Part shown: in pieces, positions 11,394 through 22,763 of the stretch
Layout: each line of letters begins with the position of its first letter
Numbering within the stretch: position 1 is the first letter of the stretch
DNA from: Chamaelirium japonicum
Lineage: Eukaryota > Streptophyta > Magnoliopsida > Liliales > Melanthiaceae
DNA: 64,000 nucleotides
Reading direction: 5' to 3'
Assembly: GCA_947650365.1 (NCBI GenBank)
Contig: CANTAL010000004.1
Coordinates: forward strand, 3,036,259-3,100,258
Notes under the pieces: generated by a model
What the model was told of the DNA's origin: nothing
The model's database searches: none
What the model saw: the letters and a program-made list of their open reading frames with translations, nothing else
Translations under genes and position numbers: made by a program

Positions 11394-14300
11394 TGTCATG
11401 CCCCGGTTTTCCATACAAAGAAAACTATCCAACTCGGGGGTGAGAAGGTAGAAGTTATGAGTTTGAATTTACTTGATAAAATATCACCATTTATTTTAAA
11501 AAAAAAATGGTGAAAGCTACGCTACTGAAAAGGTAGCCTTGAGGAGAGGCCTACCATATGTCAACTGGTATCGAGCAACAGATATTACCATAACTAACAA
11601 AACTAACCAACAATCCCAACCAGAAAGGAAAATCCAAACATGTCCATACTAATTCCCAATTACACCAAATGTTGAAGAAGATAAAGACTACTAGCTACTA
11701 ACGAGAAATCTGATCACTGCTGCTCCAAGACCACGCCTGCTTTTAACCACCGTCTACTGCTGACCTGAAACTGGATCTGCCCGTGGGAATGGGCAGCCCC
11801 CATGAGAATGGGAGATTAGTCGTGTGAAAAACGACTAGTAAGGCTACTAATACTAAGCTACTACTCCAGTATCCTATTTAATGTGACTAAGCATGCATTC
11901 AATTATAATACTTCCATAATTTCAAAATAAATAAACAAGCTCTATCTATAAATTGCACATTCATGGAATCATTAAGTTCTGCAGAAAAGATGTACATGCA
12001 AGTAAATTAGTTATTTGTGAACCGTCGGTTTTCTACCAGTTCCGACAACAGAAACCTACTGGACACAAGTTACCTTGGATCCTCCAATAGAAAAGTTTAC
12101 CCAAATGGCCAAGAGGGGTTTCCTGTCTCTCACGGAGGAGCTCTACCGCCCAACTTACTTTTTCGAGGTCGTACCTCAGGAGTGGACTACTAGGCCAAGG
12201 CTCTCAAGCTCCCTGGCTTTACCGCCTGCCCAACCCCGTGACCCTACCTACTTTATTCAGATTGTGCACGAGTAGTGGTTCACCTTCCACTCGTGCACAC
12301 GGGTCTCCCTACACACTTCCCTCTAGGAAGCAACAATGTCACATCTTAGTCAAATGATGATTCAATACTATCCATCCTGCCTCAATTACCGAGACAGCCG
12401 GTATCGTTGCTCATCGGCAACTCAACCAAGTTCATATATAAGTTAACATATCTCAAGCACAATTCATAAGTGATTGTTATATCTATATTCATAGAATGAC
12501 ATGTTCTCAATGTACTATTACCATGCTATCAAATATCTCATTGTTCAAGTTTAAAGCAATTAGACGATAACCATCTTCGCATGTAATGATGTGCCCACTC
12601 CCCACATGCGATTCAACACATGCATTAGGCACATCATTGCCCATACAAGCTTCAGAATACTACAAAGCTACACTAAACAGTCTACTATTGTAGATAACAT
12701 AGTAAGAATAACTTACCTTAGCTAGAGTAGCAAGCTCCTGTACCACGTGTCCTAATATCCACACCCGGGCATCCAAGTGCACGACCACCACTAGGAAGCT
12801 CCAATGCTAAAAATACATCAAATAAGAAGGCATCACTAACCTAGCAACTAAATGACAATGGGTCGGTAGATTAGGATCGCACAAGTGTGATTGATAGAAT
12901 GAAGGTTCGTAGGGGTCAAATCGGTGCGATACGGTGGCTAGACCTATCCTCGACATGGGCAGGTGTGTACAGGGGTTACAAGCTAACCCACCAGATTTTC
13001 CATTCTAAAGGATTAAAAAAATAGGGTCTATGGAGGAAATCCAGGTCACCCTCGGTAGGGGACCGGTGCTGGGTTGATAACACGGGGACCCGTGTAATCA
13101 TACGGCCCAAAATCAAATTCTATAGGATAAATATAGACTCAGGGTATTAACCCCAAGCCATCAGGTCCGTCTTGGAAAAATAATTCTAATGCCGCCAATT
13201 TCGCCCAAATCTGAATTCGGACGAAGAAATAGTGGTCGAACCACGGAAGCCGACTAGTTCGGTTCCATGGCGGTAAACAGGATTTTAAAAGAGGTTTGTA
13301 TAGGATAAAACCTAGATTATCAGGTAGTATTTTTCGAGCCGGTTCCAATGCCACCAGTTTCGCGGCATTCCAACGTCGGACGAAGAATCCATGCCCAAAC
13401 CAAGATCTATAGTTCAATAGTGGTTCAAAATTTAAATCGGGTTCAAGGGCTGGTCTAACCTAACTTAAAAGAACAATACCCGAAATTCCCTATATGTCCC
13501 TTTTCTTCTCCACCCAACCAACGAACCAGAGGTTGGGTTCCCATGAAACCTATGGGCCAACCTCTCAACTCCGACCAACTCCGGCAACTCGGGAGGGTTC
13601 GTACGGCTTGCTAAGCACCACTCAGGTCTTCGGGGCCCATCGATGGCCACCACATGATCCGTACCCGACTCGTGAAAAAGTGAGAGAAGCCATGGCTGCG
13701 GGTTGCTCGGCTCGGCTTGGACGCTTGGGTTGGGTTGGGGATGATTGGTCGGATCCCGACCGGTGAGGGTGTGGCCGGTGGTGGTGTCAAGAAGGAGAGG
13801 AGCGGAGGAGGAGAAGAGAGAGGGGGAGGAAGAACCTGGGAGAAAGGAGAGGAATCCGGTGCCGATGCTCCAACAACGGTGAGACCTCCACTCCGGCTGT
13901 TCTCGAGCGGCATGAACACGCGAGAAGAGGAGAAGAATGACGGCTAGGAGAAGGCTAGGGTTCTCTCATGCAAGGCTTTATAAAGAGAGGAGGGATGAAA
14001 CCCTCAACAAAATGACACCGTCCGATAATAATCGGACGACCCTCATCTCATCAGAATGATCCAAGGGAGATGGAAAAGCTCAGCTGCGTGTAGAGGTTGT
14101 TGTAGGAAGTCGGGTCGGGTCTAATACCACCTACAAAACCCAACTACAAACATCCGAAAAGCTGTTCCCTTCTACTCACAAACAGGAAAAGCTCTAAACT
14201 TCTCATTCGGACTCCGATCCGCGGTGTGAGTAGTCCCCGGAGAAGGAATCGACGAGCCGAACGCAACCGTGCTAGTCTTGTCTCCATCAGACTATTCTAT

Positions 14301-14665
14301 CAAGTGCAGTTATATAAAGGGTAAAAATTACTAAACCGTTAATAACCTTTTTCTAAGACCTCGAAATAAAATAATCAAATAAATAAAAAAATTCCACTAC
14401 AGCCGTCTCGGCGAGACGACTCCATTGGTATAGGTTTTGTCAAATTCTGACCCCCTTAATTAGATTGATTTTAATATATTTAAAACTATTCACATAAACC
14501 CCAAACGGGTGTCCAAAATCTCCTGTTGCGAAAACCCCGCAACCCTGGTCACAACAATACCAGCATATGACATTGCTACTCATATTACCAACTTTCTTAT
14601 CAAATGATGATAATCATGCATAAAAATTATTAATCCAAAGTACCCCAAAATATCCGGGCATTACA
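11394..14665 (-). repeat. gypsy 5' LTR (right unit)
   Basis: 3272 bp, TG...CA, the same length as the shared LTR. On the minus strand U3 starts at 14665. A GA/CT-rich zone near 13780-13950 lies at the likely start of transcription. The 5-bp host sequence after it (GTTCT at 14666) is part of the copia P1 LTR, compare 22514. Confidence 0.93.
13977..13982 (-). promoter_or_regulatory. LTR TATA box driving the right gypsy unit
   Basis: TATAAA on the minus strand within CTTTATAAAG, in the 5' LTR and conserved in both LTRs. Transcription would run toward lower coordinates. Confidence 0.55.
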
Positions 14666-14914
14666 GTTCTTCATCGTTCCATTTTCTCCGGATCATAGAT
14701 CCATAAGGTATGATGAAACTAAACACTTAAGTAGATGCATTCATGTCTTCCGTAGATCGTAGTATGCCTCTAGGGTGTCCGCACATATGCCAAGATCGTA
14801 GATTTGCATGTAGATTGTTTTCTATTATGAATTGCAATGAAACATACACCGTATGATCTTTAGATCTTTCTTTTGCTTCCACTGCGACTCTGATACACGG
14901 ATCCAATTCCAACA
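14666..14914 (+). repeat. P1 5' LTR, last 249 bp
   Basis: It matches the end of the P1 3' LTR (from 22514 to 22763), ending CCAATTCCAACA. The gypsy insertion cut it off at 14666. Confidence 0.9.
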
Positions 14915-14916
14915 AT

Positions 14917-14928
14917 TGGTATCAGAGC
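14917..14928 (+). promoter_or_regulatory. P1 primer binding site, initiator tRNA-Met
   Basis: TGGTATCAGAGC starts three bases after the LTR end. Confidence 0.9.
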
Positions 14929-15090
14929 ACGCTTTGGTGTATGTTTCATGCATGAATTCGTGAAAACATCATGTGAATATATGATGGCATATGTTTTCGT
15001 CGGGGTTCGGCGTAGATCATGCATATGGATTGTGCTATGTATCGTCTTTTTGCAAGTGCCGTGCTGAATAATAATCTGTGATTGCATGCA

Positions 15091-15110
15091 TCCGGGGGTC
15101 GGACCCCGGA
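15091..15110 (+). other. leader hairpin 1 (P1)
   Basis: A perfect 7-bp stem TCCGGGG/CCCCGGA closes the loop GTCGGA. It lies about 165 nt after the PBS, and counterparts occur in P2 and both minus-strand copia elements. Confidence 0.65.
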
Positions 15111-15434
15111 TTTTATTTTGCATTGATTATTATTGTGGATTTGTAAGGCTCTAGATGGGCAAGGGTGGGGGTTGACCATCCTCGGTTCCCTGGCCAGTTT
15201 TCTAGGATTGTCTTCTTTACTTTCTAGCGAAATTGTACACGAACGAGCACTTGCTCGGAGCGTGTTAGTTTTTCAGTCATAGGAAGAAGGAGATGATGCT
15301 ACATCCACGGTTCGGGCAAGCGGTACCATGGCGTGCAAAGACTTGGCGAAAGCGTGCACGTTGGCGATGATGGGGATCATCGTCAGAGATCGTGCAGAAC
15401 GGAAGAGCAGGATATCTTGGCTGTGCTATTCAGG

Positions 15435-15454
15435 TTCAGGGGTCGGACCCTGGA
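15435..15454 (+). other. leader hairpin 2 (P1)
   Basis: Stem TTCAGGG/CCCTGGA (one G-T pair) closes the same loop GTCGGA as hairpin 1. In the minus-strand family the stem is a perfect 8 bp (GTTCAGGG/CCCTGAAC). Confidence 0.65.
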
Positions 15455-16869
15455 CTTGATTCAGTTTGGATGCTTTCTCTGTTGTTTCTCTTTATTCAGT
15501 ATTTAGATAACCCCGATGATAATGTGATTATCATTCTTTCTTGTGAGTTAGTCTCTAGATCAGGATTAGGGTTAGTACTAAAATTATAGATTTATCGGTG
15601 TCTCTATATGCTTCTAACACGTGCGAATCCGGTGGCTTGCTAAAAAAAAAGGCGGTAACCGCCCTCGTGGTAGTTCAGGTAGCCAAGTACTGTGCACCGA
15701 GATAGACGCAGTGTTAGATTTATTTAGAGATAATTAACTAATGTCTCCATGAGAAGTATGATAACCCTAGTGGGATGCCCTTTCCCCACGTGGTCCTAGC
15801 GACCAAGTTAGGTTAGGATTTCACTGTGTGATACCCGTTTCTAGATGACGTTTGATGGTAGTATGAACTCATCACGATTTGGTTATGCCACCATTAGGTT
15901 GAGGTCCGGCGGAGGTTGTCGGATGTCCTCATTTGACTAGCATCGAAACCTGTAATGAGATAAGGTCTACTATGACATCAGGCATCAAATTATGAACGAG
16001 GCGTCATCGTAGTGGGAGTCCTTTCCACGTTGACCTTAGGCTAGGCTCCAGATCTTAGGATTATGGACAAACTAGTAAAGTATCGGGATCCTTGGAATCT
16101 ATGTAATGTGATCCTTGCAAGAAAGGCGAAAACTGAGTATTCAAGGTAGGGACTATGATATTTTCCGAGGATACTAATGCTTTGCGGGAAGGTTTGTAAT
16201 CCTAGTGGGAGCATGGTAGACCAGGGTCTAAGTCTAGGAGATCGTGACCTTTCTAGATATGCATAAAACCTCATAAAGAAGGGATGTGTAAGAGGTTCCC
16301 TCCAAAGGGGAGCCCTTGGCCTCCACAATCAACCGGCTAAGGGTCTGGGTGGGAGGTACGCAGTTCGATATTCCCACCGGGTGAGAGCTGTGTTTCCTTC
16401 CATGCTGGTTCGCCTAGTGGTTTCCTTCGGGACATGGAGGATGCCGGTGGCAGTGGGTAACAGTTTTATCCTACACCGCAGGAGCCTATGAACCCCCCTG
16501 CCGACACCACCTAGATTTGTGGAAAGCATCCCAAAGCTTGTGTGAAGCCGCTGTTGCTGCGCACGCGGGTCACATAAAGCTGGCCAAAAGGAGACTGGGA
16601 GGTCTTTCAGTTTACCATGGGTAATTCTAATGAAGACCGGGTCGTAAAAACCCTGTTGGCAGAAGCGGTTGCATGCTCTCACCGAGATGTTGTCTCCAAT
16701 TCAGGGCTGATAGTCTCAGTGCTCCAGCCCAGGGAATTTAGATTCCTAGATGTCTCCACTTGAGGTGGTGAAGACATAGCGGCTGGAGTAGAATTATCTA
16801 TTTCTAAATTTCATGAAATAGATTGTAGTAGACCCTAACTATTGCTTTAAACCATTGTTTACAGAAATC

Positions 16870-17745
16870 ATGACCAAGCTCGACCCCCTTGCCTCCATAC
16901 TTAATGATAACAAACTTACGGGACCAAACTACGAGAACTGGAAGCGTAACCTAATACTCTTTCTAAGGGTTGGCTAACACACAATTGCCCTAAGTACCCC
17001 TCAATCGGCCATGCCGGGACCAAGTGCAACTGAGGCCCAGTTAAAGGAATGGAAAGACTGGCTAGATGCTGATGAGATGTGCAAGTGCTATATTATGGCA
17101 TCCTTGCAGACCGTCCTTCAGAAGCAAGTCGAAGACATGGCCTTTGCTTCAGACATGATGCTCTACTTGAAGGAAATATTCGAGGGTCGTAGTCGGGTAA
17201 CTCGTTACCTAACCATCAAGAAATTGGTGTCCACAAAGATGGCAGAGGGGACTTTAGTTCGGGATCATATGCTGAAATTGTTTGGCTATGTGAACGAGCT
17301 TGGTTCCTTCGATGTCATCTTGGATGCAAAGATCCAGACCGACATTTTCCTCGTGTCTCTGTCAGGAGCGTTTGAGGGCTTCATTACCAACTTCAACTTT
17401 AATCAGTTGGAGATGTCTAACACAGAGCTCCTAGCGACGCTCCAGGCGGCAGAGGACGGGATGAAGGCAGGAGCCCAATCCCTGAACGTAGAGCGGAATT
17501 CTTCTCTGAAAGCCAAGGGCAAGTTTCAAAAAAGAAAGTCTAAGAAGCTCATGAAGATGGGCCAGGTGCAGTTGCAGGTTCCCAAGCAGAATGGTCTGGT
17601 GAAGCCCAAAGGAAAATATTTCCGATACGGCAAGAAGGGGCACTGGAAGGGCGACTGTCGCGTGGCTCCCAAGAAGGCTGAGACAGGTATATCTCAAATC
17701 CACATAGTGGAATCCCTTGTAACATCTAGTTGTTCTCTAGTTTAA
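16870..17745 (+). pseudogene. gag: P1 gag (copia), stop-interrupted
   Basis: The start is the ATG at 16870, conserved in P2 (53746). A TAA at 16975-16977 interrupts the frame early (P2 has an AAG codon here); the open part resumes at 17011. The copia Gag (UBN2-type) region holds K-C-Y-I-M-A-S-L and L-x-x-L-S-G-A-F-E-G-F motifs. A knuckle-like segment follows, in which the first Cys is Tyr (Y-F-R-Y-G-K-K-G-H-W-K-G-D-C), so zinc binding is probably lost. A TAA at 17743-17745 (TTA in P2) ends the open part just before protease. It is a dead copy. Confidence 0.85.
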
Positions 17746-19236
17746 TGGATTGTGGATTCTGGTTCCACTAACCATGCTTGCAATAATTTGTAGGGGTTCA
17801 AGGAGACAAGAAAACTGGGTGAAGGAGAGATAATCCTAAGCATGGGAACTGAGACCGTGGCAGAGGCTGAAGCAGTTGGAGATGTTATCTTGCAGTTCCT
17901 TGATGGAAGAAGTTTATTACTTAGAGACATACTTTATGTACCGTCCTTGAGACGTAATTTAATTTCTGTTTTCTTATTGAATAATGAAGGTTTTTCAGTT
18001 TTATTTGATGCTTCTGGTGTGTCAATTAAATTGAATGGTTCCTTTGTTTGTAAGGGAAAGATACAGAATGGTCTCTATGTAATTAACTCCAATCATAAGC
18101 AGGATAACATAACTGAAGCTTGTATGATTAATTCATCTAAAAGGAAAAATCCCTCAGATAATCCAACACTCCTTTGGCATCTAAGGCTTGGACACATAAC
18201 CTCAGACAGGATTCACAGGTTGGTTAAGGTAGGACTCTTAAGTCCAGATGTTTCAGAAAGCCTACCGACGTGTGAGTCTTGCCTGGAAGGCAAGATGACT
18301 AAAAGGTCTTTCCGAGCCAAAGGTAGCAGATCTAAGGAGGTATTGGATTTGGTACACACTGATGTATGTGGGCCCATAAGTGTTCGTGCCATAGGAGGCT
18401 TCGAGTATTTCATCACCTTCACGGATGATCACTCGAGGTTTGGATACATATACCTAATGCGGCGGAAGTCTGAATCCTTTGATAAGTTCAAGGAGTTCAG
18501 AGCTGAAGCAGAAAAGCAGACAGGTAAAAGTATCAAGTCTCTTCGATCGGATCGAGGAGGCGAATACCTATCGGATGAATTTATAGGGTACCTGTGTGAG
18601 CATGGGATCGTATCCCAGTTGACTGCACCAGGGACACCACAACAAAACGGTGTATCTGAGAGGAGAAACCGAACTTTGTTAGACATGGTTCGGACTATGA
18701 TAAGTTATGCAATATTACCACCTAGTTTTTGGGGATATGCCCTAGAGACGGCAGCATATACTTTGAAATTTGTTCCATCAAAGTCAGTACCCCTAACTCC
18801 TTGGGAGCTGTGGTTGAAGCGAAAGCCAAGCCTACAGCACTTTAGGATTTGGGGTTGTCCAGCACATGTGCGGAAGGACAAGCGAGATAAGATAGAGTCA
18901 AAAACTAAGGTATGTCTGTTCGTTGGGTATCCAAAAGGGACAAAGGGTGGTATATTTTATGATCCTGAAGATAGAAAGGTTATCGTCTCGACGAACACCG
19001 TATTCCTGAAGCAGGATTATTTAATAGACCATAAGCCCACCAGTAAAGTAGTTCTTGAAGAATTGCTTTGTACTGATGGGAGTACGCAGATAGAAAACGT
19101 AGTGGGAACCAATACCACTAAGATTAACGATACTATAGAATCGACTCCTATGGAACCATCGCAGGTTCGTCGCAGTGGGAGGACCACAAGTGCTCCTGAT
19201 AAATACAACTATAGAATCGACTCCTATGAACTATGA
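17746..19236 (+). pseudogene. pol: P1 protease and integrase region
   Basis: Protease starts W-I-V-D-S-G-S-T-N-H; a TAG (CAG in P2) follows near 17791, and the open frame 17842-19236 continues. Integrase shows the HHCC finger (H-L-R-L-G-H ... C-E-S-C), the core Asp residues (H-T-D-V-C-G-P; R-S-D-R-G-G-E-Y) and the Glu context G-T-P-Q-Q-N-G-V-S-E-R-R-N. The G-K-x-K-V-like tail reads C-L-F-V-G-Y-P-K-G-T-K-G. The frame is broken at about 19208 where 51 nt of the family sequence are replaced by a 21-nt copy of sequence from 19132. Confidence 0.88.
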
Positions 19237-19279
19237 CGAAGCGATGGTATCCACTGACCATGCAGCATGGTAGGAAGCC

Positions 19280-20302
19280 ATGGAGGCAGAACTGACATCG
19301 ATGTCCCAAAACTCGGTCTGGACACTTGTAACACCACCTCACAACATTAAACCTGTTGGGTGTAAGTGGGTGTACAAAAGAAAAAGAGGTCCGGATGGTA
19401 CCGTTGAGACTTATAAATCTAGACTAGTCGCTAAGGGTTATACCCAGCGAGAAGGGATCGACTATGACGAAACCTTTTCGCCAGTGGCTATGCTTAAGTC
19501 TATTCGGATCCTCTTGTCCATTGCAGCCCATTATGATTGAGAGATCTGGCAAATGGATGTCAAGACCGCATTCCTCAACGGGGATTTGGAAGAAGACATC
19601 TACATGTCTCAGCCTCCAGGCTTTGTCGCAAAAGGTCAGGAAGGTCTGGTGTGCAAGTTACAAAGGTTCATTTATGGACTGAAGAAAGCATCCGGAAGTT
19701 GGAACATGCATTTTGATCAGGCTATCTAGTCTTATGGATTTGAACAGAACATGGATGAACCATGTGTTTATAAAAGGAGCGATAAGACTGCAGTAGTTTT
19801 TCTAGTGCTTTACATGGACGATATCCTGCTCATCGGAAATGATGTTGGAACGTTGTCTATAGTGAAGGTGTGGTTATCCTCTCAATTTGACATGAAAGAC
19901 CTGGGTGAAGCGAGTTATGTTCTGTGGATCAAGGTAACTCGAAATCGCCAGAACAAGATTCTCTCGCTGTCACAGTCAGCCTACATAGATACTATCTTGG
20001 TCAGATTTAGTATGCACAACTCCAAGAAGGGACTAGTTCCATTCAGACATGGAATGAAGTTGTCCAAGGATCAGGGTCCTAAGACTCCTGAGGAGAGGGC
20101 AGAGATACAGAAGATACCTTATGCTTCGGCTGTAGGGAGTCTGATGTATGCCATGCAGTGCACGAGACCAGATATATGCTATGCAGTAGGCATGATGGGC
20201 AGGTATCAGTCAAATCCGGGTCCAGGGCACTGGACTGCTATGAAAAGTATACTCAAGTATCTCCGTAGGATGAGAGATTATGAGTTAGTTTACTCTTCAT
20301 AG
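19280..20302 (+). pseudogene. pol: P1 reverse transcriptase
   Basis: A single frame with TGA at 19538-19540 (Trp in family) and a TAG near 19727. It includes [36 protein letters not shown], and the catalytic Y-M-D-D-I-L-L-I-G-N-D. It ends at a TAG (TCA TAG G, CAG in P2) before RNase H. The catalytic residues are intact, but the stops make it inactive. Confidence 0.88.
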
Positions 20303-20308
20303 GAACTG

Positions 20309-20794
20309 ATGCCGATTGGATATACGGATTCTGACTTTGCGTCAGATCTGGAATCCAGGAGATCGACGTCAGGGTTTGTGTTTTCATTAGGAGGAGGAGC
20401 TGTCAGTTGGAGGAGCGTGAAGCAGGGATGCATCACGGATTCGACGACAGAGGCTGAGTACGTTGCGGTGTGCGAAGCAGCTAAGGAGGCGGTGTGGCTC
20501 AAGAAGTTCCTTACGGACTTAGGATGCGTACCGGGAGCTCAAGATCCTATTATCCTTTACTGTGACAATAGTGGAGCGGTAGCACAATCCAAGGAGCCAA
20601 GATATCACCAGAAGAGCAAGCATATCGAGCGAAAATACTACATAATCCGGGACTTGCAGAAGCGAGGGGAGGTTGCAGTGACTCAGGTGGCGTCTGCAGA
20701 TAACATAGCGGACTCTTTCACAAAGGCGTTACCGACCAAGGCTTTTGAGAAGCACGTGGATGCCATGAGAGTTAAGACTGTTGTTCCCCGCTAG
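20309..20794 (+). pseudogene. pol: P1 RNase H
   Basis: It continues the RT frame after one TAG. Motifs: G-Y-T-D-S-D-F-A-S-D, S-T-S-G-F-V-F, S-T-T-E-A-E-Y-V-A, L-Y-C-D-N-S-G-A-V-A, H-I-E-R-K-Y-Y-I-I-R-D. The ending K-T-V-V-P-R then TAG at 20792 lies 14 bp before the 3' LTR. The RNase H part itself is uninterrupted. Confidence 0.88.
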
Positions 20795-20795
20795 A

Positions 20796-20808
20796 CCAAG
20801 TGGGAGAT
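20796..20808 (+). promoter_or_regulatory. P1 polypurine tract
   Basis: CCAAGTGGGAGAT lies directly before the 3' LTR start TGTTGTAGC. The same motif occurs in P2 and, reversed, beside the minus-strand copia LTRs. Confidence 0.85.
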
Positions 20809-22763
20809 TGTTGTAGCTCGTATGTCCTTAGCGTGGATTTTCTGTATTAACATTAATAAAGATGACTTTGGTTATTGCTTTAATTAGAATACTAATCTGG
20901 TATATGATAATTCTTATATAATAAAAGGACCCTAGAGAACACAGTAGGCCACTGAGGCGCATAGAGGATCCATGCTTAGGAGACCCAGTGGACCAGTTCT
21001 GTGTAGACCTAGAACTAGTTCACAGCTTAGGTAATACCGGTCGTTTCACCGAGAACAAGTTGTTGGCAGGTAGAGGATGTGGTGAAGTCTCCACTACGGG
21101 AACATGGGATTCCCATTCACCTAACCAAGCACGATGATCGTGTTGAACAGGAACCAAGACGGTGCACAGTTCAGTGATTCAGACACTGGTGCATAAACCG
21201 TCTTACTACTATAGATAATCTGTCCTTAACCCTGAGGGACCATGTACACTGGGCCAACCAGTTGTGTGGTGCTTTGATGTGCCAACGTATGCGGGCCTTC
21301 CATAGTCCAATACCACGGTACATTGGGTTACCCGGCTGGCGCTTGAGTGACATGTAATACCTACAGGTTATCCGACGTCCAGTGTTGGATGGGTACGGTT
21401 TGATGAGTCAATCTATCCACACAATTAACCCAGGCCTGGTGGTTGTCAGTATGACTGACGATGTTCCGGATGCTAGGCATAGCACCAAAAGGTGTGTGGT
21501 GTTATAGATGACAAGCCATCAAACCCTTGTCAGATGATCGATCGGGATCTGACGGTGCTCCCCACCGCCCGAGTCGTATCATGGCACCAGTAATAGGAGG
21601 GACTAAGGATTATCGGAGTATAGTAGAGAACAGGGTTACAAGGGAGTAACATAAGTGTAGGATCACTAGAGTTCAACTCACGTCGCACTCTGGGTGGCTA
21701 CGCGGGTTAATCGGATTAGGGCTGATTGACGGAACTTTCGGTGTGTCACCGGAATAGTTAATCAGGGATCCGGTTGGAACTAGAGATCCTGAACCCTGAA
21801 GGTTCTACCCTGTCGTTGCATATAGAAATTGTTCCCCGACCTAGTTGGATATATTGGATGCGAAGTAGCGCGATGGAGCGGAAGCCCGGAGCCAAAGAAC
21901 CTAATTCATATGTGTTACAGGCCATAGGGGTATTTTGGTAAATACTAAAATATAGCTCAGAACATATTGAATATAGATCTTAGATTGAGCGGAATAATTC
22001 CAGGAGCTCACAAGCACTGACGGAACTCGATTCCGAGTAGCGCACCTCACTCAGTCTCACTTTCAGTTTTCCGCTTTTTGTGAAGGGTGTTTTCGTCCGG
22101 ACTTCACGATAGACACCCGGAAGACCTAAATCCGACCCCCCCTCATCCCTATCCACCTAGGGGCCGGCCCTAGGCTCCTTGGAGCCATGGGAGACTAGCC
22201 CTATAAAGGAAATAGGAGGGGGAGGGCCGGCCCTAATGGTTTTACTCCCTCCCCTCCAAAAATCCGACCCCTAGTCCTTCTCCTTTGTGGTTTCGGCCAA
22301 GGAAAAGAGAGGAAGAAGAAGGGAGAAGGAAGAGGAAGGAAGGAGAAGGAAGAAAGGAGAAAGAGGAGGAGAAAATCTCGAGGCTCGCCATCATCTTCTC
22401 AACGGATTTCTCCGTCGGCTCGAAATCCTTGCACTCAGAGACGGGATTTCGAGGATTCTTCAATTCGCAAAGGACAAAGTGCTATCCGACAGCTTCCCTT
22501 GCGATTCAAGGGGGGTTCTTTATCATTCCATTTTCTCTGGATCATAGATCCATAAGGTATGATGAAACTAAACACCTAAGTAGATGCATTCATGTCTTCC
22601 GTAGATCGTAGTATGCCTCTAAAGTGTCCGCACATATGCCAAGATCGTAGATTTGCATGTAGATTATTTTCTATCACGAATTGTAATAAAACATACACCG
22701 TATGATCTTCGGATATTTCTTTTGCTTCCGCTGCGACTCTGATACACGGATCCAATTCCAACA
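20809..22763 (+). repeat. P1 3' LTR
   Basis: 1955 bp, TGTTGTAGC...CCAATTCCAACA. It contains GGCCGGCC motifs near 22161 and 22224, a TATA box at 22202, and a GAA/GGA-rich stretch (22296-22376) downstream of it. It is related along much of its length to the minus-strand copia LTRs. Confidence 0.92.
22202..22207 (+). promoter_or_regulatory. P1 LTR TATA box
   Basis: CCTATAAAGG lies between two GGCCGGCC motifs and about 90 bp before a polypurine stretch. Confidence 0.5.

Larger units (their letters stand above)
1..14665 (-). mobile_element. Ty3/gypsy chromovirus (Tekay/Del-like), tandem array with a shared LTR
   Basis: Read on the minus strand the order is LTR (11394-14665), PBS, gag, pol with integrase and chromodomain, PPT, LTR (3332-6603), then again PBS, gag and pol up to the window edge. 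Position 1 corresponds to 8063, so the repeat period is 8062 bp. The central LTR serves as 3' LTR of the right unit and 5' LTR of the left unit, which fits unequal recombination between LTRs rather than two insertions. The two units differ at only scattered single bases. The right end abuts a copia LTR fragment at 14666, so the array is inserted in that LTR; the other end and its target duplication lie outside the window. Confidence 0.93.
14929..16869 (+). other. P1 untranslated leader (about 1.94 kb)
   Basis: No retained ORF is supported here. It contains two GC-rich hairpins with the same loop and is conserved at similar length in P2 (51804-53745) and, in reverse, in the minus-strand copia elements. 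Such long leaders usually hold packaging and dimerisation signals; that role is inferred. Confidence 0.7.
14666..22763 (+). mobile_element. Ty1/copia element P1, interrupted in its 5' LTR by the gypsy array
   Basis: Order on the plus strand: end of 5' LTR (14666-14914), PBS, about 1.94-kb leader, gag-protease-integrase-RT-RNase H, PPT, 3' LTR (20809-22763). The integrase-before-RT order is copia-type. The missing start of the 5' LTR must lie left of the window, beyond the gypsy array. At its right end it abuts CTTCTCGCTTCC, which is internal to the outer copia LTR (compare 30296), so P1 is inserted in that LTR with likely target CTTCT. The coding region has several stops and one frame change. 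Confidence 0.92.
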
